60,836 nucleotides of DNA from Bacteroidaceae bacterium (GCA_017509605.1 JAFWPH010000029.1:1-60836), one strand, 5' to 3'. Counted from the first letter of the stretch, positions 1-9,371 are shown. Notes: generated from the letters alone by a model not told the origin. Numbers and translations: made by a program.

Positions 1-93
1 GGCTCCACCTCTTCCCATCCCGAACAGAGAAGTTAAGCCCGCACGCGCCGATGGTACTGCGCCGCAAAGTGGGAGAGTAGGTCGCCGCCGTCT
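1..93 (+). rRNA. rrf: 5S ribosomal RNA, 3' part
   Basis: The first ~93 bases match the conserved 3' two thirds of bacterial 5S rRNA: the CCCATCCCGAACAG block, the GAAGTTAAGC block and the GGGAGAGTAGGTCG block near the 3' end. The 5' end lies before the window, so an rRNA operon presumably sits just upstream. A strong terminator follows at once. The exact 3' end is estimated by family resemblance. Confidence 0.93.
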
Positions 94-102
94 TAGAGAG
101 GG

Positions 103-146
103 TCTCCTCGCTGGTTTTCCAGCGGGGAGATTCTTTTTTTGTTTTT
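103..146 (+). terminator. Rho-independent terminator of the rRNA operon
   Basis: Arms 103-114 and 119-130 form a 12-bp stem with one G-U pair and a TTTT loop, followed by a run of T from 131. It ends the 5S/rRNA transcript. Confidence 0.88.
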
Positions 147-282
147 ATCGAGCCTAAAGTATTAATAAGGTTAATTATTTCTATAGTGTAGATTGTTTCT
201 ATAGTTCAAAAGTCTGTTTCGATTTGTTACATTTTGAATAGTAATAGATACATATGTGAAATTTTGATTGTTGTTTCCTTTA

Positions 283-290
283 TACATTTG
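283..290 (+). promoter_or_regulatory. Probable -7 box of the esterase/GH8-GH97 operon
   Basis: TACATTTG matches the Bacteroidetes -7 consensus TAnnTTTG and lies 44 bases before the first ATG of the operon. A TTTG at 263-266 is only 16 bases upstream, closer than the usual 19-21, so the -33 element is uncertain. Confidence 0.5.
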
Positions 291-333
291 TAGTCAAATA
301 ACAATCAGCTAACTATTAAATGTATCAATAATT

Positions 334-1284
334 ATGAAATTGTCTTTATTTACAATGTTTGTGCTATTTGGCAGCATTAGCGCAAACGCTCAGAATTTCG
401 GCGGTTTTGGTGGTTTCCAACAAGCCACGAATCTCGAAACATCGCAACAATGGAAAGATGTCAATTATGCCGGCGATGACCAAGCCTATCACACTTGTGA
501 CATCTATCTGCCTAAACAAGAGGCAGCCTCCTATCCTGTGGTCATTCATATTTACGGAAGTGCATGGTTCAGCAACAGTAGTAAGGGTGCTGCGGACTTG
601 GGTACCATTGTGAAGGCTCTTCTCGACAATGGATTCGCTGTTGTCTGTCCTAACCATCGCTCCAGTATGGATGCACAGTGGCCCGCTCAGATTCACGATA
701 TTCGTGCAGTGGTACGATTTGTACGCGGGGAAGCCTCGAAATACAAGTTCGACACATCGTTTATTGCTACAAGTGGTTTCTCATCAGGTGGTCATCTTGC
801 CTCTATCACTGCTACGACCAGTGGAACAAAGAAGGAGAAAGTGGGAACAGTGGACATCGATTTGGAAGGTAATGTGGGTAATTATCTGAAAGAGAGCAGT
901 TCTGTCAATGCCGCATGTGATTGGTCGGGTCCCATCGATCTTACAGCAATGGACTGTGGTGACCACATGCAGATGGGCGACAGCAGTCCTGAGGATGTCC
1001 TCCTTGGTTCAAAACTGTCTGAAGAGCCCGACAAGTATCTCAGCCTTAGTGCAACGACTTATGTGGATAAGAAGGACCCTCCAGTCATCATCTTCCATGG
1101 TGAGAAAGACAATGTGGTGCCTTGTTGTCAGGGTAAGAAGTTCTTTGAGACACTGAAGGCAGCCGGAGTGAAGACCGAGGCTACTTTTGTGCCTGAAGGC
1201 GGTCATGGCATGGGAATGTATGCAGAGGAGAATCTGAACAAGATGGTCGCATTCCTTAAAGATGTGATGTCGGCAAAGAAGTAA
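334..1284 (+). CDS. Secreted alpha/beta-hydrolase, esterase/lipase-like
   Basis: 316 residues starting with a signal peptide (MKLSLFTMFVLFGSISANAQ). The fold is an alpha/beta hydrolase of the acetyl-esterase/lipase type. HIYGSAW is the oxyanion-loop position (residues ~72-78), GFSSGGHLA carries the nucleophile serine, and HGEKDNVVP and EGGHGMGMY supply the expected Asp and His. It is the first gene of a plus-strand operon, 46 bases before a carboxylesterase and upstream of a GH8-GH97 enzyme. From that setting I infer removal of acyl groups (acetyl or feruloyl) from xylan or its oligosaccharides in the periplasm or at the surface. The exact substrate cannot be read from sequence. Confidence 0.85.
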   Translation: MKLSLFTMFVLFGSISANAQNFGGFGGFQQATNLETSQQWKDVNYAGDDQAYHTCDIYLPKQEAASYPVVIHIYGSAWFSNSSKGAADLGTIVKALLDNGFAVVCPNHRSSMDAQWPAQIHDIRAVVRFVRGEASKYKFDTSFIATSGFSSGGHLASITATTSGTKKEKVGTVDIDLEGNVGNYLKESSSVNAACDWSGPIDLTAMDCGDHMQMGDSSPEDVLLGSKLSEEPDKYLSLSATTYVDKKDPPVIIFHGEKDNVVPCCQGKKFFETLKAAGVKTEATFVPEGGHGMGMYAEENLNKMVAFLKDVMSAKK

Positions 1285-1330
1285 TTGTTTCATCATTACA
1301 CCTAATCACCATTTATAACCTCTTATTAAC

Positions 1331-2815
1331 ATGAAAAAACTGTTTCTTTTATTGCCGCTGTTGGCCTTGTTGGGTTGCAATCCTAATGAGAAAGAGAGTG
1401 AGAGTCCTGTGTTGACCGTTGATGGCGGACAGATTCAGGGCGTCAGGGCGGAGAACCCTGGTGTGTATGTATATCGTGGCATACCATACGCTGCGCCTCC
1501 CATTGGCGACCTGCGTTGGAAGGAACCGCAGCCTGTAGTGGCCTGGGATAGCGTTCGTCTTTGTGATAAATTCGGACATCCTGGTTACCAGGCAGTGCAT
1601 TATCCTGGTTTCTATGCCTCAGAGTGGGGGTATGGGGATGAAGCGCCCTATAGCGAGGACTGTCTTTATCTGAACGTTTGGACAAAAGCACCTGGACAAG
1701 TCGGGAAGAAATTGCCCGTGGCTCTCTGGATCCATGGTGGTGGCTACCGAGAGGGATGGGGTTCAGAACCTGAGTTCGACGGTCAGGAGTGGGCGTCGAA
1801 AGATGTTGTCCTGGTCAGCATCAACTATCGTCTCGGCATCTTTGGCTTTATGACCTATCCTGAATTGTCGGCTGAAAGCCCGAACCATGTCAGTGGCAAC
1901 TATGGCATTCTCGACCAGATCCAGTCGCTTAAATGGATTAAGGCAAATATCGCTCAGTTTGGCGGTGACCCCGATAATGTGACCATCTTCGGCCAAAGTG
2001 CCGGAGCGGGTAGTGTCCGCACCCTTTGTGAGAGTCCTCTTGCACGTGGCCTCTTCCATAAGGCAGTCATTATGAGTGGTGGCGGCATCAATGTTCCCGC
2101 CAAGGAAGGCGAGGAGGCCAAGCCTGCAACCCCTATGAGCAGGTTCTTCACCTATAATCCCACTTTAGCAGAGAGCGAGGCTGAGACCAAGAAAGTGATG
2201 GATTGGGCAGGTCTGACCGATCTTCAGAAACTGCGTGCCGCCTCGACCGAGATCCTCTACACCTTGCCACAGATCTACAATATGGTGACAAAGAACAATG
2301 TGTTCTTGATGCAGCGCCCTATTGTCGATGGTTATGTCTCACTGAAAAGCTTTGATGAGGCCACTCGGGAGGGAACCATTGCTGATGTTCCTTATATGAT
2401 TGGCTACACCCTTAACGATATGGGTTCTATGGGGCCTGGCATAGCCGAGTTCTGCAAGGTGCGCCAGGAGAAAGGTGGCAAGGCCTGGGCATATGAGTTT
2501 GCCCGTCCGTTGCCTGACGATGGCAAGCATCCTGATATCACCAACCGCCTGAAGGGAGCCTTCCACAGCAGCGACCTCTGGTTCGTGTTCAAGTCACTGA
2601 AGCACTGTTGGCGTCCTTGGACAAAGGGCGATTGGGACCTCTCTGAGAAGATGCTGACAGCTTGGACCAATTTTGCCAAGTACAGCGACCCGAATGGAGA
2701 AGGCGAAGGCTTAGGCTGGAATCCCTGCACGACGGAGGCTCCACAGTTCATGCTCTTCAAACTCGATGATAAGGATGCCGAAGCCTCAGAAATGGGTGAT
2801 TTTTTACTACCATAA
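1331..2815 (+). CDS. Type-B carboxylesterase lipoprotein
   Basis: 494 residues with a lipobox (LLALLGC, Cys16), so the mature protein is probably lipid-anchored. It belongs to the carboxylesterase type-B family: SEDCLYLNVW is the second family signature, HGGGYREGW the oxyanion hole and FGQSAGAGS the nucleophile elbow. GAFHSSDLWFVF near residue 415 carries the catalytic His. The length is normal for the family. It lies between an esterase and the GH8-GH97 gene, 18 bases before the latter, consistent with de-esterification of plant cell-wall glycans. The substrate is inferred from context only. Confidence 0.88.
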   Translation: MKKLFLLLPLLALLGCNPNEKESESPVLTVDGGQIQGVRAENPGVYVYRGIPYAAPPIGDLRWKEPQPVVAWDSVRLCDKFGHPGYQAVHYPGFYASEWGYGDEAPYSEDCLYLNVWTKAPGQVGKKLPVALWIHGGGYREGWGSEPEFDGQEWASKDVVLVSINYRLGIFGFMTYPELSAESPNHVSGNYGILDQIQSLKWIKANIAQFGGDPDNVTIFGQSAGAGSVRTLCESPLARGLFHKAVIMSGGGINVPAKEGEEAKPATPMSRFFTYNPTLAESEAETKKVMDWAGLTDLQKLRAASTEILYTLPQIYNMVTKNNVFLMQRPIVDGYVSLKSFDEATREGTIADVPYMIGYTLNDMGSMGPGIAEFCKVRQEKGGKAWAYEFARPLPDDGKHPDITNRLKGAFHSSDLWFVFKSLKHCWRPWTKGDWDLSEKMLTAWTNFAKYSDPNGEGEGLGWNPCTTEAPQFMLFKLDDKDAEASEMGDFLLP

Positions 2816-2833
2816 CTCAAACAACCTTTTGAA

Positions 2834-5800
2834 ATGATCAAGAAAACAGCAGTCATCGCTGCCCTTGTGGCCACCAGCATGAATATCTCAGGTGCGTCAC
2901 CATGGACAAAGGGCGCGTTCGAGACCGGTCAGTACCGCAACCTGTTCGTTGAGATGGGCTATGAGCCTGTAGCCGTCGAACAGAAACTCAAAGAGGTGTT
3001 CAACGACGTCTTCCACGGACCTAACAAGGTTTATTTCGAAGTGGGCGACACCATGGCCTATGTCTCCGACATCAAGAACCACGATGTCCGTACCGAAGGC
3101 ATGTCCTATGGAATGATGATTGCCGTGCAGATGGGAGAGAAGGATATCTTCGACCGCTTGTGGAGATGGAGCAAGAAGTATATGCAGCATCAGGATGGAC
3201 CTCACAAAGGCTATTTTGCATGGAGCCTAAAGACTGATGGAACACGAAATTCTGATGGCGCTGCCAGCGATGGAGAACTCTACTTCATCACGGCTCTTGT
3301 CTTTGCTTCCAACAGATGGGGAAATGACACTGGCATCAACTACAAGGCTGAAGCACGCAACATCTTGGATTGTGTCCAACCACGTGAACTGCCACAAAAT
3401 CCGAATGCTCCTGCCTTCGGCGGATTCGGACAACAGCAGAGAGGACCACAAAAGGCGTTTCTCATCGACCCGGAAACCAAGCTCATTACATTCACCCCTG
3501 AAGGATTCGGACAACGCTACACCGACCCCTCCTACCACATACCGGCTTTCTATGAGGTGTGGGCGCGATGGGCCGACGATGGACGTGCCGAGCATTGGAT
3601 GGAGTGTGCAGAGAAGTCGCGTGAGTTCCTCCACAAAGCCATTCATCCCGAAACTGGCCTTAATCCTGATATGTGCGGCTACGACGGCTCACTGATGCAA
3701 GGTTTCGGAGGGCGCCGTAACGGTGGTAACAACTTCCGTTATGACTCATGGCGCGTGCCGATGAACATCACACTTGACTACGAATGGAGTTGTGCTGACG
3801 GAGAGTGGCAGCGCGGGTATGGAGAGCGCATCCAGAACTTCTTCTACGGACAGGGCATCGACACCTTTGTCGATCAGTACCGCGTGGATGGTACATTGCC
3901 AGAGGATGGTGAGATCCTTCAGGCTGGCGGTTTCCGCAAGTTGCGCCACAGCATCGGTTTGGTGGCTACTACAGCTGCAGCCTCCATGATGTGCGGCCAC
4001 GAGAAGAGCCGTGAATTTGTCGATGCCTTATGGAATGCCAAGCACGAACCTTTTGACGACGGTTACTTCGACGCCTACTACGATGGATTGTTGCGTCTCT
4101 TTGCTTTTATGCATCTTAGCGGCCACTACCGTATCATCACACCCGTTGTTGGCACCTCACCTGACGGACGGCTTTCGGTACGTCAGCAGGGCTCTGGGCT
4201 GTCGCTGTACTATGATGGCACACCTGTCATTGATATCCCCAGCCTGGGGTATGATGGAAACGGCCAGCCGGCCCTGTCTTTCGTCCGCCACTTGAAGGAG
4301 GATTACAAGATGATCAGCGGCAAACGTCTCCATTGCACCAATGAAGCCAACGAGTACCGAATGGACGGTGGAATCACAGTGCGAATCTATAATGACGGAC
4401 TGGCTTTCCGCAGCGAGACTCCAGGACAGGCACAGCCAGCCTATCTCATTCCCGAGGGTACACGCCGCTGGATGCAGCAGTGGAGCGACGGCTACGAAGG
4501 GTTCTTTCCCCTCAGCACCACTTATAAGGTGCAGCCCGTGCCCAGCTACAGTGGTATATCTAAGTCTGCCGAGGGCTGGAACAACCGATGGGGCTACCCC
4601 GCATTACTGGAACCTTCCGATGGCTTGTATTGCCTCATCACCGAGGCGAATATCGTGACGGGGCAGAGCGCATCGTGCCTTTACAATGATGGTGAGCGTT
4701 TCAGGGTGGTCAAGGACACAGAGGACAATCCCGCAACCGACAAACCTTCTCCCTGGCGAGTGGTGATTGTAGGCCCTCTGAGCCAGGTTGTGGAATCAAC
4801 ATTGGTCACAGATGTTTCTGAACCTTGTAAGTTGAAAGACACGGGCTGGATCAAGCCAGGCGTGGTTTCTTGGGTTTATTGGGCTTATAACCATGGAAGC
4901 AACGACTACGAGATTATCAAGAGATATGTCGATTTAGCCGCCACGCTCCATTTGCCTTATGTGCTCATCGATGCTGAGTGGGACCAGATGAAGGACGGAA
5001 AGACCATCGAGGATGCCATCGCTTACGCCAAGTCGAAGAAGATTCGTCCCATGATCTGGTACAATTCGAGTGTGGGCTGGATAGATGGCGCGCCCACGCC
5101 GAAATTCCGCCTGAACAAGCCTGAGGACCGCGAGCGTGAGTTCGCATGGTGCGAGCGATTGGGCGTGGCTGGAGTGAAGATAGACTTCTTCAGCGGCGAT
5201 ACCCAGCGCAACATGGACTACTGTATCGAATTGATGGAGAGTGCCGCACGTCACCATCTGCTGGTGAACTTCCATGGAGCAACCATCCCCCGCGGCTGGC
5301 AGCGCACCTATCCCAACCTGCTTTCCACCGAAGGTGTCTATGGCGCCGAATGGTACAACAATGTGCCTACCTTCACCACCAAGGCAGCCGCCCATAATGC
5401 CACTTTGCCCTTCACTCGCAATGTCATCGGTCCGATGGACTATACGCCCTGTGCTTTCAGTGACTCACAGCATCCCCATATCACCAGCCATGCACATGAA
5501 TTGGCTCTGACCGTACTCTTTGAGAGTGGACTTCAGCATCTGGCAGACCGTCCGGAGAGTTTCTTGGCTCAGCCGAAGGAGGTTCAGCAATTCCTGGGGC
5601 ATCTGCCTGCTGCTTGGGACGAGACACGCCTGTTGAGTGGGGCACCTGCTGACCATGCCGTGATAGCCCGTCGCAGTGGCAAGACATGGTATATCGCTGG
5701 TATCAATGGCACTGACAATGGCAAGACCTTCAGTCTCGATCTCGGTTTCATCCAGCGTCCGCGTTCCGTTTTGTCCTTTACCGACAGTGGCGCAACTGAC

Positions 5801-5896
5801 AGCCCTTGGTTGATCAGCAGAGGAAAGGAACTGCCCAAAACGATGAATTGCCAGCCTCGTGGTGGTTTCCTCCTCGTGGTGAATCCCGATTTCTAA
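2834..5896 (+). CDS. GH8-GH97 fusion glycoside hydrolase
   Basis: 1020 residues with an N-terminal signal peptide. Residues ~30-435 are a glycoside hydrolase family 8 domain: RTEGMSYGMM with candidate general acid Glu88, then GYFAWSL and SDGELYFITAL, resembling reducing-end xylose-releasing exo-oligoxylanases (Rex). Residues ~440-1020 are a GH97 domain, starting at SPDGRLSVRQQ with the barrel from SWVYWAYNHG. KIDFF carries Asp784, the position of the nucleophile in retaining GH97 enzymes, and STEGVYG carries Glu833 as candidate acid/base, so the module looks retaining (alpha-galactosidase-like) rather than SusB-like inverting. It is the last gene of the esterase operon. Each domain is nearly full length; their union in one chain is unusual. 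The precise activities are inferred. Confidence 0.88.
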   Translation: MIKKTAVIAALVATSMNISGASPWTKGAFETGQYRNLFVEMGYEPVAVEQKLKEVFNDVFHGPNKVYFEVGDTMAYVSDIKNHDVRTEGMSYGMMIAVQMGEKDIFDRLWRWSKKYMQHQDGPHKGYFAWSLKTDGTRNSDGAASDGELYFITALVFASNRWGNDTGINYKAEARNILDCVQPRELPQNPNAPAFGGFGQQQRGPQKAFLIDPETKLITFTPEGFGQRYTDPSYHIPAFYEVWARWADDGRAEHWMECAEKSREFLHKAIHPETGLNPDMCGYDGSLMQGFGGRRNGGNNFRYDSWRVPMNITLDYEWSCADGEWQRGYGERIQNFFYGQGIDTFVDQYRVDGTLPEDGEILQAGGFRKLRHSIGLVATTAAASMMCGHEKSREFVDALWNAKHEPFDDGYFDAYYDGLLRLFAFMHLSGHYRIITPVVGTSPDGRLSVRQQGSGLSLYYDGTPVIDIPSLGYDGNGQPALSFVRHLKEDYKMISGKRLHCTNEANEYRMDGGITVRIYNDGLAFRSETPGQAQPAYLIPEGTRRWMQQWSDGYEGFFPLSTTYKVQPVPSYSGISKSAEGWNNRWGYPALLEPSDGLYCLITEANIVTGQSASCLYNDGERFRVVKDTEDNPATDKPSPWRVVIVGPLSQVVESTLVTDVSEPCKLKDTGWIKPGVVSWVYWAYNHGSNDYEIIKRYVDLAATLHLPYVLIDAEWDQMKDGKTIEDAIAYAKSKKIRPMIWYNSSVGWIDGAPTPKFRLNKPEDREREFAWCERLGVAGVKIDFFSGDTQRNMDYCIELMESAARHHLLVNFHGATIPRGWQRTYPNLLSTEGVYGAEWYNNVPTFTTKAAAHNATLPFTRNVIGPMDYTPCAFSDSQHPHITSHAHELALTVLFESGLQHLADRPESFLAQPKEVQQFLGHLPAAWDETRLLSGAPADHAVIARRSGKTWYIAGINGTDNGKTFSLDLGFIQRPRSVLSFTDSGATDSPWLISRGKELPKTMNCQPRGGFLLVVNPDF

Positions 5897-5933
5897 GTTC
5901 CTTTCGGTGGCTCGCCACTTTTATGAAAAAAGA

Positions 5934-5962
5934 GAACACCTGTCCGCTGCGGACAGGTGTTC
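5934..5962. terminator. Bidirectional hairpin terminator
   Basis: GAACACCTGTCCGC pairs with its complement ending at 5962 in a near-perfect stem. It has an A run on the left and sits between two convergent genes, so it can end both the GH8-GH97 transcript and the leftward membrane-protein transcript. An almost identical element lies at 7847-7875. Confidence 0.75.
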
Positions 5963-6049
5963 TTGCTTGACAGCCCATCATGTCTTTCCCGTGGAATAAG
6001 GCGAAACAGAAATTGAATTCATTACCAGACATGATACAGCCGTTTCTGT

Positions 6050-7639
6050 TCACTGTTCTTTGTAGGTGATTCTCACATCTTTGACTCTCGTGTCTTCGAA
6101 TTGTGATTTTTTAGCAAGGATATAATATTGACCGTTTAACTTGACATACCACCATACATTGCTCTGTACTTCGCTGAGGTCATTTTTGTTGACATATCTC
6201 TCATATAACCTTTGAAGAGGGTTCATCTCGCTCAAATCTTTTTGATGGAGGACGAAGTAAATGTGTTCCATCTTACTGATATCGATATGATTGGCTCTCA
6301 TGGCAAAAAGAGGTGTCGATGGACTGTCTGTGGAGAATGTGTCGTATCTGGGGTTGTCAACCATGTCTTTGGCCAAACTTTCCGGGATTCTGACAAAGGG
6401 CTTTGCTCCCAGCCTCCGGGCTATCATCTCGACATTCCAAGTCTCAGACTTGAAGGAGTCGTAGAATTCGTCGTAAACAGGGTAGATATAGTTGAGGACA
6501 AAACGGCTGTAGATGTTCCGGTAGTCGTTAGCCAGTAGTACGGTCTCTCCATTCTGGAGTTTCTCCACGTCGTTTCTGTACTGGGAGTGGTAGTGTTGTA
6601 ATGTCGGGATAGCACCGCAAAGGAAAATTGCCAGACAGGTGTTCGCCAGATGCCAGAATCTGTTTTTGATTCGTAAAACAGGAAGGTTACCGAGCATGAT
6701 GATGAGCGCACACAGTTCTATGCCGAATCTGGAATGGGCGGTCGTGTGCCGGGTAAGGTAGATGAAGACAATATTGCCAAGCATGGCAATGAGCATGATA
6801 TAGTTCCTTTTAGCGAAAGCCTCGTATTTCTTCTTGTCTTTCTTGCACAGGCATAGGCAGGTAAACAGCATGAGGAATACGATACGGAGGTTGTTGAAGT
6901 TGTAAAGATTGATAAGAATGTCTTTTGCATAGAAACCCTCATCATAGCTATCAACAAAACGATGGAAATTGGCAGGTGAAGACACCAACAAGACTATGCC
7001 GAGGTAGAAACCAGTCAGCATGACTTTCTGGGAGCCGGAGATTCGTTTGCGGTTGTGGATCACGAAGATGACGTAAGCGAGAGCAAACCCCATCACGATT
7101 CCTTCATTCGACCATCCGCAGATGAGTCCCAGCAAAAAGAGCCACGGATAGTGGGATTTCTTGAAACGTCTTTGGAGTAAATAATTGAAAGTCAAAACAG
7201 CAACCCCCACCCACATGTAGTTGCACGCTCCACAAAGCCATAGACAGCACCGTGAGAAGCCAGGCAAGATCAAGAATGTGGATATGGCAAGGAGAAAGAG
7301 ATCCTGACTTTGGGAAATGCCATGTTGCCTGGTTACATTGATGAGGACAGCGAAGAGATAGAAAAAGAAAACGATGGAGTTGACCACATTGAACGCAGCC
7401 TTGCCTGTGATGCAGTTGAAGATTTGGATGACAACATGGGGAATTACCCTGCCTGACCAATAAAGATAAAGATTCTTTCCGCTCTTCAGCGCATCGCCTA
7501 TTGATTGGACGGTGTCGTCAGTACCGTAAATAAGATTGTTCCAATCATCTGCGAATAATGGCGTGAGAAAATTGAAGATGAGGAAGATGCAACTGAAAAG
7601 GAACATCCAGAGAAGCGTTGTTCTACTTAGTCTCTTCAT
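6050..7639 (-). CDS. Polytopic membrane protein, DUF6056/GT-C-like
   Basis: About 529 residues from the ATG at 7639 (MKRLSRTT), which begins directly before the first membrane helix. A longer reading to 7762 would add 41 residues of low-complexity, unlikely sequence. There are roughly ten hydrophobic segments and, after the first, a periplasmic PLFADDWNN motif followed by YWSGRVIPHVV. An acidic motif after helix 1 is typical of GT-C-type glycosyltransferases and of the DUF6056 group of Bacteroidetes. A soluble C-terminal domain of ~170 residues follows. It stands alone between two hairpin terminators. A role in surface-glycan assembly is a guess from fold only. Confidence 0.7.
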   Translation of the reverse strand: MKRLSRTTLLWMFLFSCIFLIFNFLTPLFADDWNNLIYGTDDTVQSIGDALKSGKNLYLYWSGRVIPHVVIQIFNCITGKAAFNVVNSIVFFFYLFAVLINVTRQHGISQSQDLFLLAISTFLILPGFSRCCLWLCGACNYMWVGVAVLTFNYLLQRRFKKSHYPWLFLLGLICGWSNEGIVMGFALAYVIFVIHNRKRISGSQKVMLTGFYLGIVLLVSSPANFHRFVDSYDEGFYAKDILINLYNFNNLRIVFLMLFTCLCLCKKDKKKYEAFAKRNYIMLIAMLGNIVFIYLTRHTTAHSRFGIELCALIIMLGNLPVLRIKNRFWHLANTCLAIFLCGAIPTLQHYHSQYRNDVEKLQNGETVLLANDYRNIYSRFVLNYIYPVYDEFYDSFKSETWNVEMIARRLGAKPFVRIPESLAKDMVDNPRYDTFSTDSPSTPLFAMRANHIDISKMEHIYFVLHQKDLSEMNPLQRLYERYVNKNDLSEVQSNVWWYVKLNGQYYILAKKSQFEDTRVKDVRITYKEQ

Positions 7640-7846
7640 GTGGTGAACATGTTTTTTTGTGCTATGTATATAAATGAGATAAAAACGAGGGAAAACCGCT
7701 TGTTGTTGAGTGTTTGTCACTCCATGATGCAAAAGTATGAAAAAAAACATAAATAACGGCATAATGATATTTTTTTCTCGGTAAGCCTATGCGGATGTCG
7801 GCCTTGGACGGGATGTTGCAAACCTCGCCACTTATATGAAAAATAA

Positions 7847-7875
7847 GAACACCTGTCCGTTGCGGGCAGGTGTTC
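7847..7875. terminator. Hairpin terminator, near copy of that at 5934
   Basis: A GAACACCTGTCCG stem with a GC-rich tip. The surrounding ~50 bases also match the region at 5905-5965. It lies 87 bases beyond the stop of the leftward gene ending at 7962, the same distance as the first copy from its gene. Confidence 0.7.
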
Positions 7876-7961
7876 TATCGATTGATTGACAATCTTTTTG
7901 TCAGTACCAAATGTGTTTTTTCGTAATAAGTTTAGCTGAGTCGAAAAGGACAAAGCCCTTG

Positions 7962-8957
7962 TTACTTCTGGAGGTACTTGTGGCCCTTCATGATTACCAC
8001 ACCCTTATAGGAAGCATCGACAGGCTGACCGGCAAGATTGTAGCGCACTTCATTCTGATTGGTGGCTGTGGTCTCATGGATGTGTGTGTCTTCAGGAACC
8101 CTCAGCTCTACCTTCGTCAAAGTGAAACCAAGACCTTGGAAGCGAAGTCCGTTGGCCTTCAGGAAATCGAGTGCAGATTGTGTGGCGATGGTTCCCTCGA
8201 AATGGTTGTCGTCTTTCGAAATGGTGTTCTGGATGTCAGCGAAGTCTGACCAGTCATTGATGTTCTTGAAGATGGGGTTGTACTCTGCAGTCACGTCTTT
8301 GACGTAGCAGTAGATGATATCGCCTACCTCGGCCACATCAAAATACTTGGCGGCGACGGTGGAAGACACTCCCCAGCCGTTATAAACGAGTTCACCCTCC
8401 CAAAGGGTTAACGAACCACCTGCATCGGGACGAACAGGTACATCACCACCATCGGCCACAAACTCGGCAGTTGTTCCGAAGTAGATGCCTTCAACGGTCA
8501 CGGCAGCCGTGCCAGATTGCCCCTGGATGGTGATTTGCTGTACGTGTTGTCCATAGACATCACCTTTGCCAGCTCCGTCGGTTTCGGCATTGCCATTTAC
8601 CATGACGGTCTTCTTGTCGATTTTGATGCCCACGACGCCAGAGCCTTCCATGGTTGAAGTGGTGGAAGCGAAGACTGGTCCCCAATCGGCATTATATTGC
8701 CACTCATCGTAAGTGATACCGAAGTTGGGTGAACCAGTGGCATTTGAGTACTTGATCCACACATAGTCATACTCCGTCATGTCACGTCCGATGGCGATGG
8801 CACCGCCTTTGTAGCCTGAACCCATGTTGAGTGTGTTGCCCTCAATGGTACAGTTGTCCCAGATCTGGAACTGGCTGAAACTGATTTCTTCCTTTGCACT
8901 TGCACTCAGTGCGATGAAAGATAGTGTCAAAAGAGTAAAAATTTTTCTCATACGCAT
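7962..8957 (-). CDS. Secreted protein with C-terminal surface tail
   Basis: 331 residues. The start is at 8957 or two codons later at 8951 (MRMRKIF); both give a signal peptide ending near ALSASA. The body is beta-rich and of unrecognised family. There is a Gly/Pro linker (GGDVPVRPDAGGS) near residue 175 that may separate two beta-sandwich units. The end, LAGQPVDASYKGVVIMKGHKY, matches the tail seen in several other secreted proteins of this window and common in Prevotella exoproteins, so export to the surface is inferred. It is a single gene ended by the hairpin at 7847. Confidence 0.75.
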   Translation of the reverse strand: MRMRKIFTLLTLSFIALSASAKEEISFSQFQIWDNCTIEGNTLNMGSGYKGGAIAIGRDMTEYDYVWIKYSNATGSPNFGITYDEWQYNADWGPVFASTTSTMEGSGVVGIKIDKKTVMVNGNAETDGAGKGDVYGQHVQQITIQGQSGTAAVTVEGIYFGTTAEFVADGGDVPVRPDAGGSLTLWEGELVYNGWGVSSTVAAKYFDVAEVGDIIYCYVKDVTAEYNPIFKNINDWSDFADIQNTISKDDNHFEGTIATQSALDFLKANGLRFQGLGFTLTKVELRVPEDTHIHETTATNQNEVRYNLAGQPVDASYKGVVIMKGHKYLQK

Positions 8958-9251
8958 GTATTATTAAGTTAATAAAAAAAGAAGATATTCCTACTTCTCA
9001 CAAGCAAAAATAAATAAAATATCTTACAAACATCTATTCTTTCTATCAAAAACTTGGATTTTCAGCGCAGAAATACATTTTGAGCTTGTATTTTGCTACA
9101 TTTATTGAGATGGGACAGCGTATTTTCTTTACCCAAGGCTACGAATTGTTCAATAGGCGTTAATATAGTGCGTTCATGAATATAGGAGAAATCCGCGACA
9201 CACTTATGTGAAAAAAGGTGCCTATACGATACAGGGTATAGTTTTTATTCG
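8958..9251. other. Gene-free spacer between secreted protein and msrA
   Basis: About 300 AT-rich bases between divergent genes. No open frame of substance. CAAAAATA at 9005-9012 would be a -7 box (TATTTTTG) for the leftward gene, but without a well-placed -33. A short stretch near 9196-9211 loosely resembles the bases before the duplicated hairpins. Nothing else was seen. Confidence 0.4.
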
Positions 9252-9259
9252 TACATTTG
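9252..9259 (+). promoter_or_regulatory. -7 promoter box for msrA
   Basis: TACATTTG fits TAnnTTTG exactly. Transcription would begin near 9264-9266, giving msrA an ~80-base leader that contains a 35-codon open frame. No good TTTG was found 19-21 bases upstream. Confidence 0.55.
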
Positions 9260-9263
9260 CACC

Positions 9264-9371
9264 ATGGAACAGAAAACAACAGTATTGACTGTATTTTTAT
9301 CAGTTTTCCTGGTTATCTTCCATTTTAACTCTCAATTCATTCAATATGCAAATCGAACAAACACTCGTTAA
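9264..9371 (+). CDS. Possible small membrane or leader peptide (35 aa)
   Basis: An ATG at 9264 opens a 35-codon frame that overlaps the start of msrA by 26 bases in another frame. After MEQKTTV it encodes a hydrophobic run (LTVFLSVFLVIFHF) able to span the membrane. Its ATG sits at the predicted transcription start, so translation would be leaderless. It could be a regulatory leader peptide or chance. There is no family evidence. Confidence 0.25.
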   Translation: MEQKTTVLTVFLSVFLVIFHFNSQFIQYANRTNTR

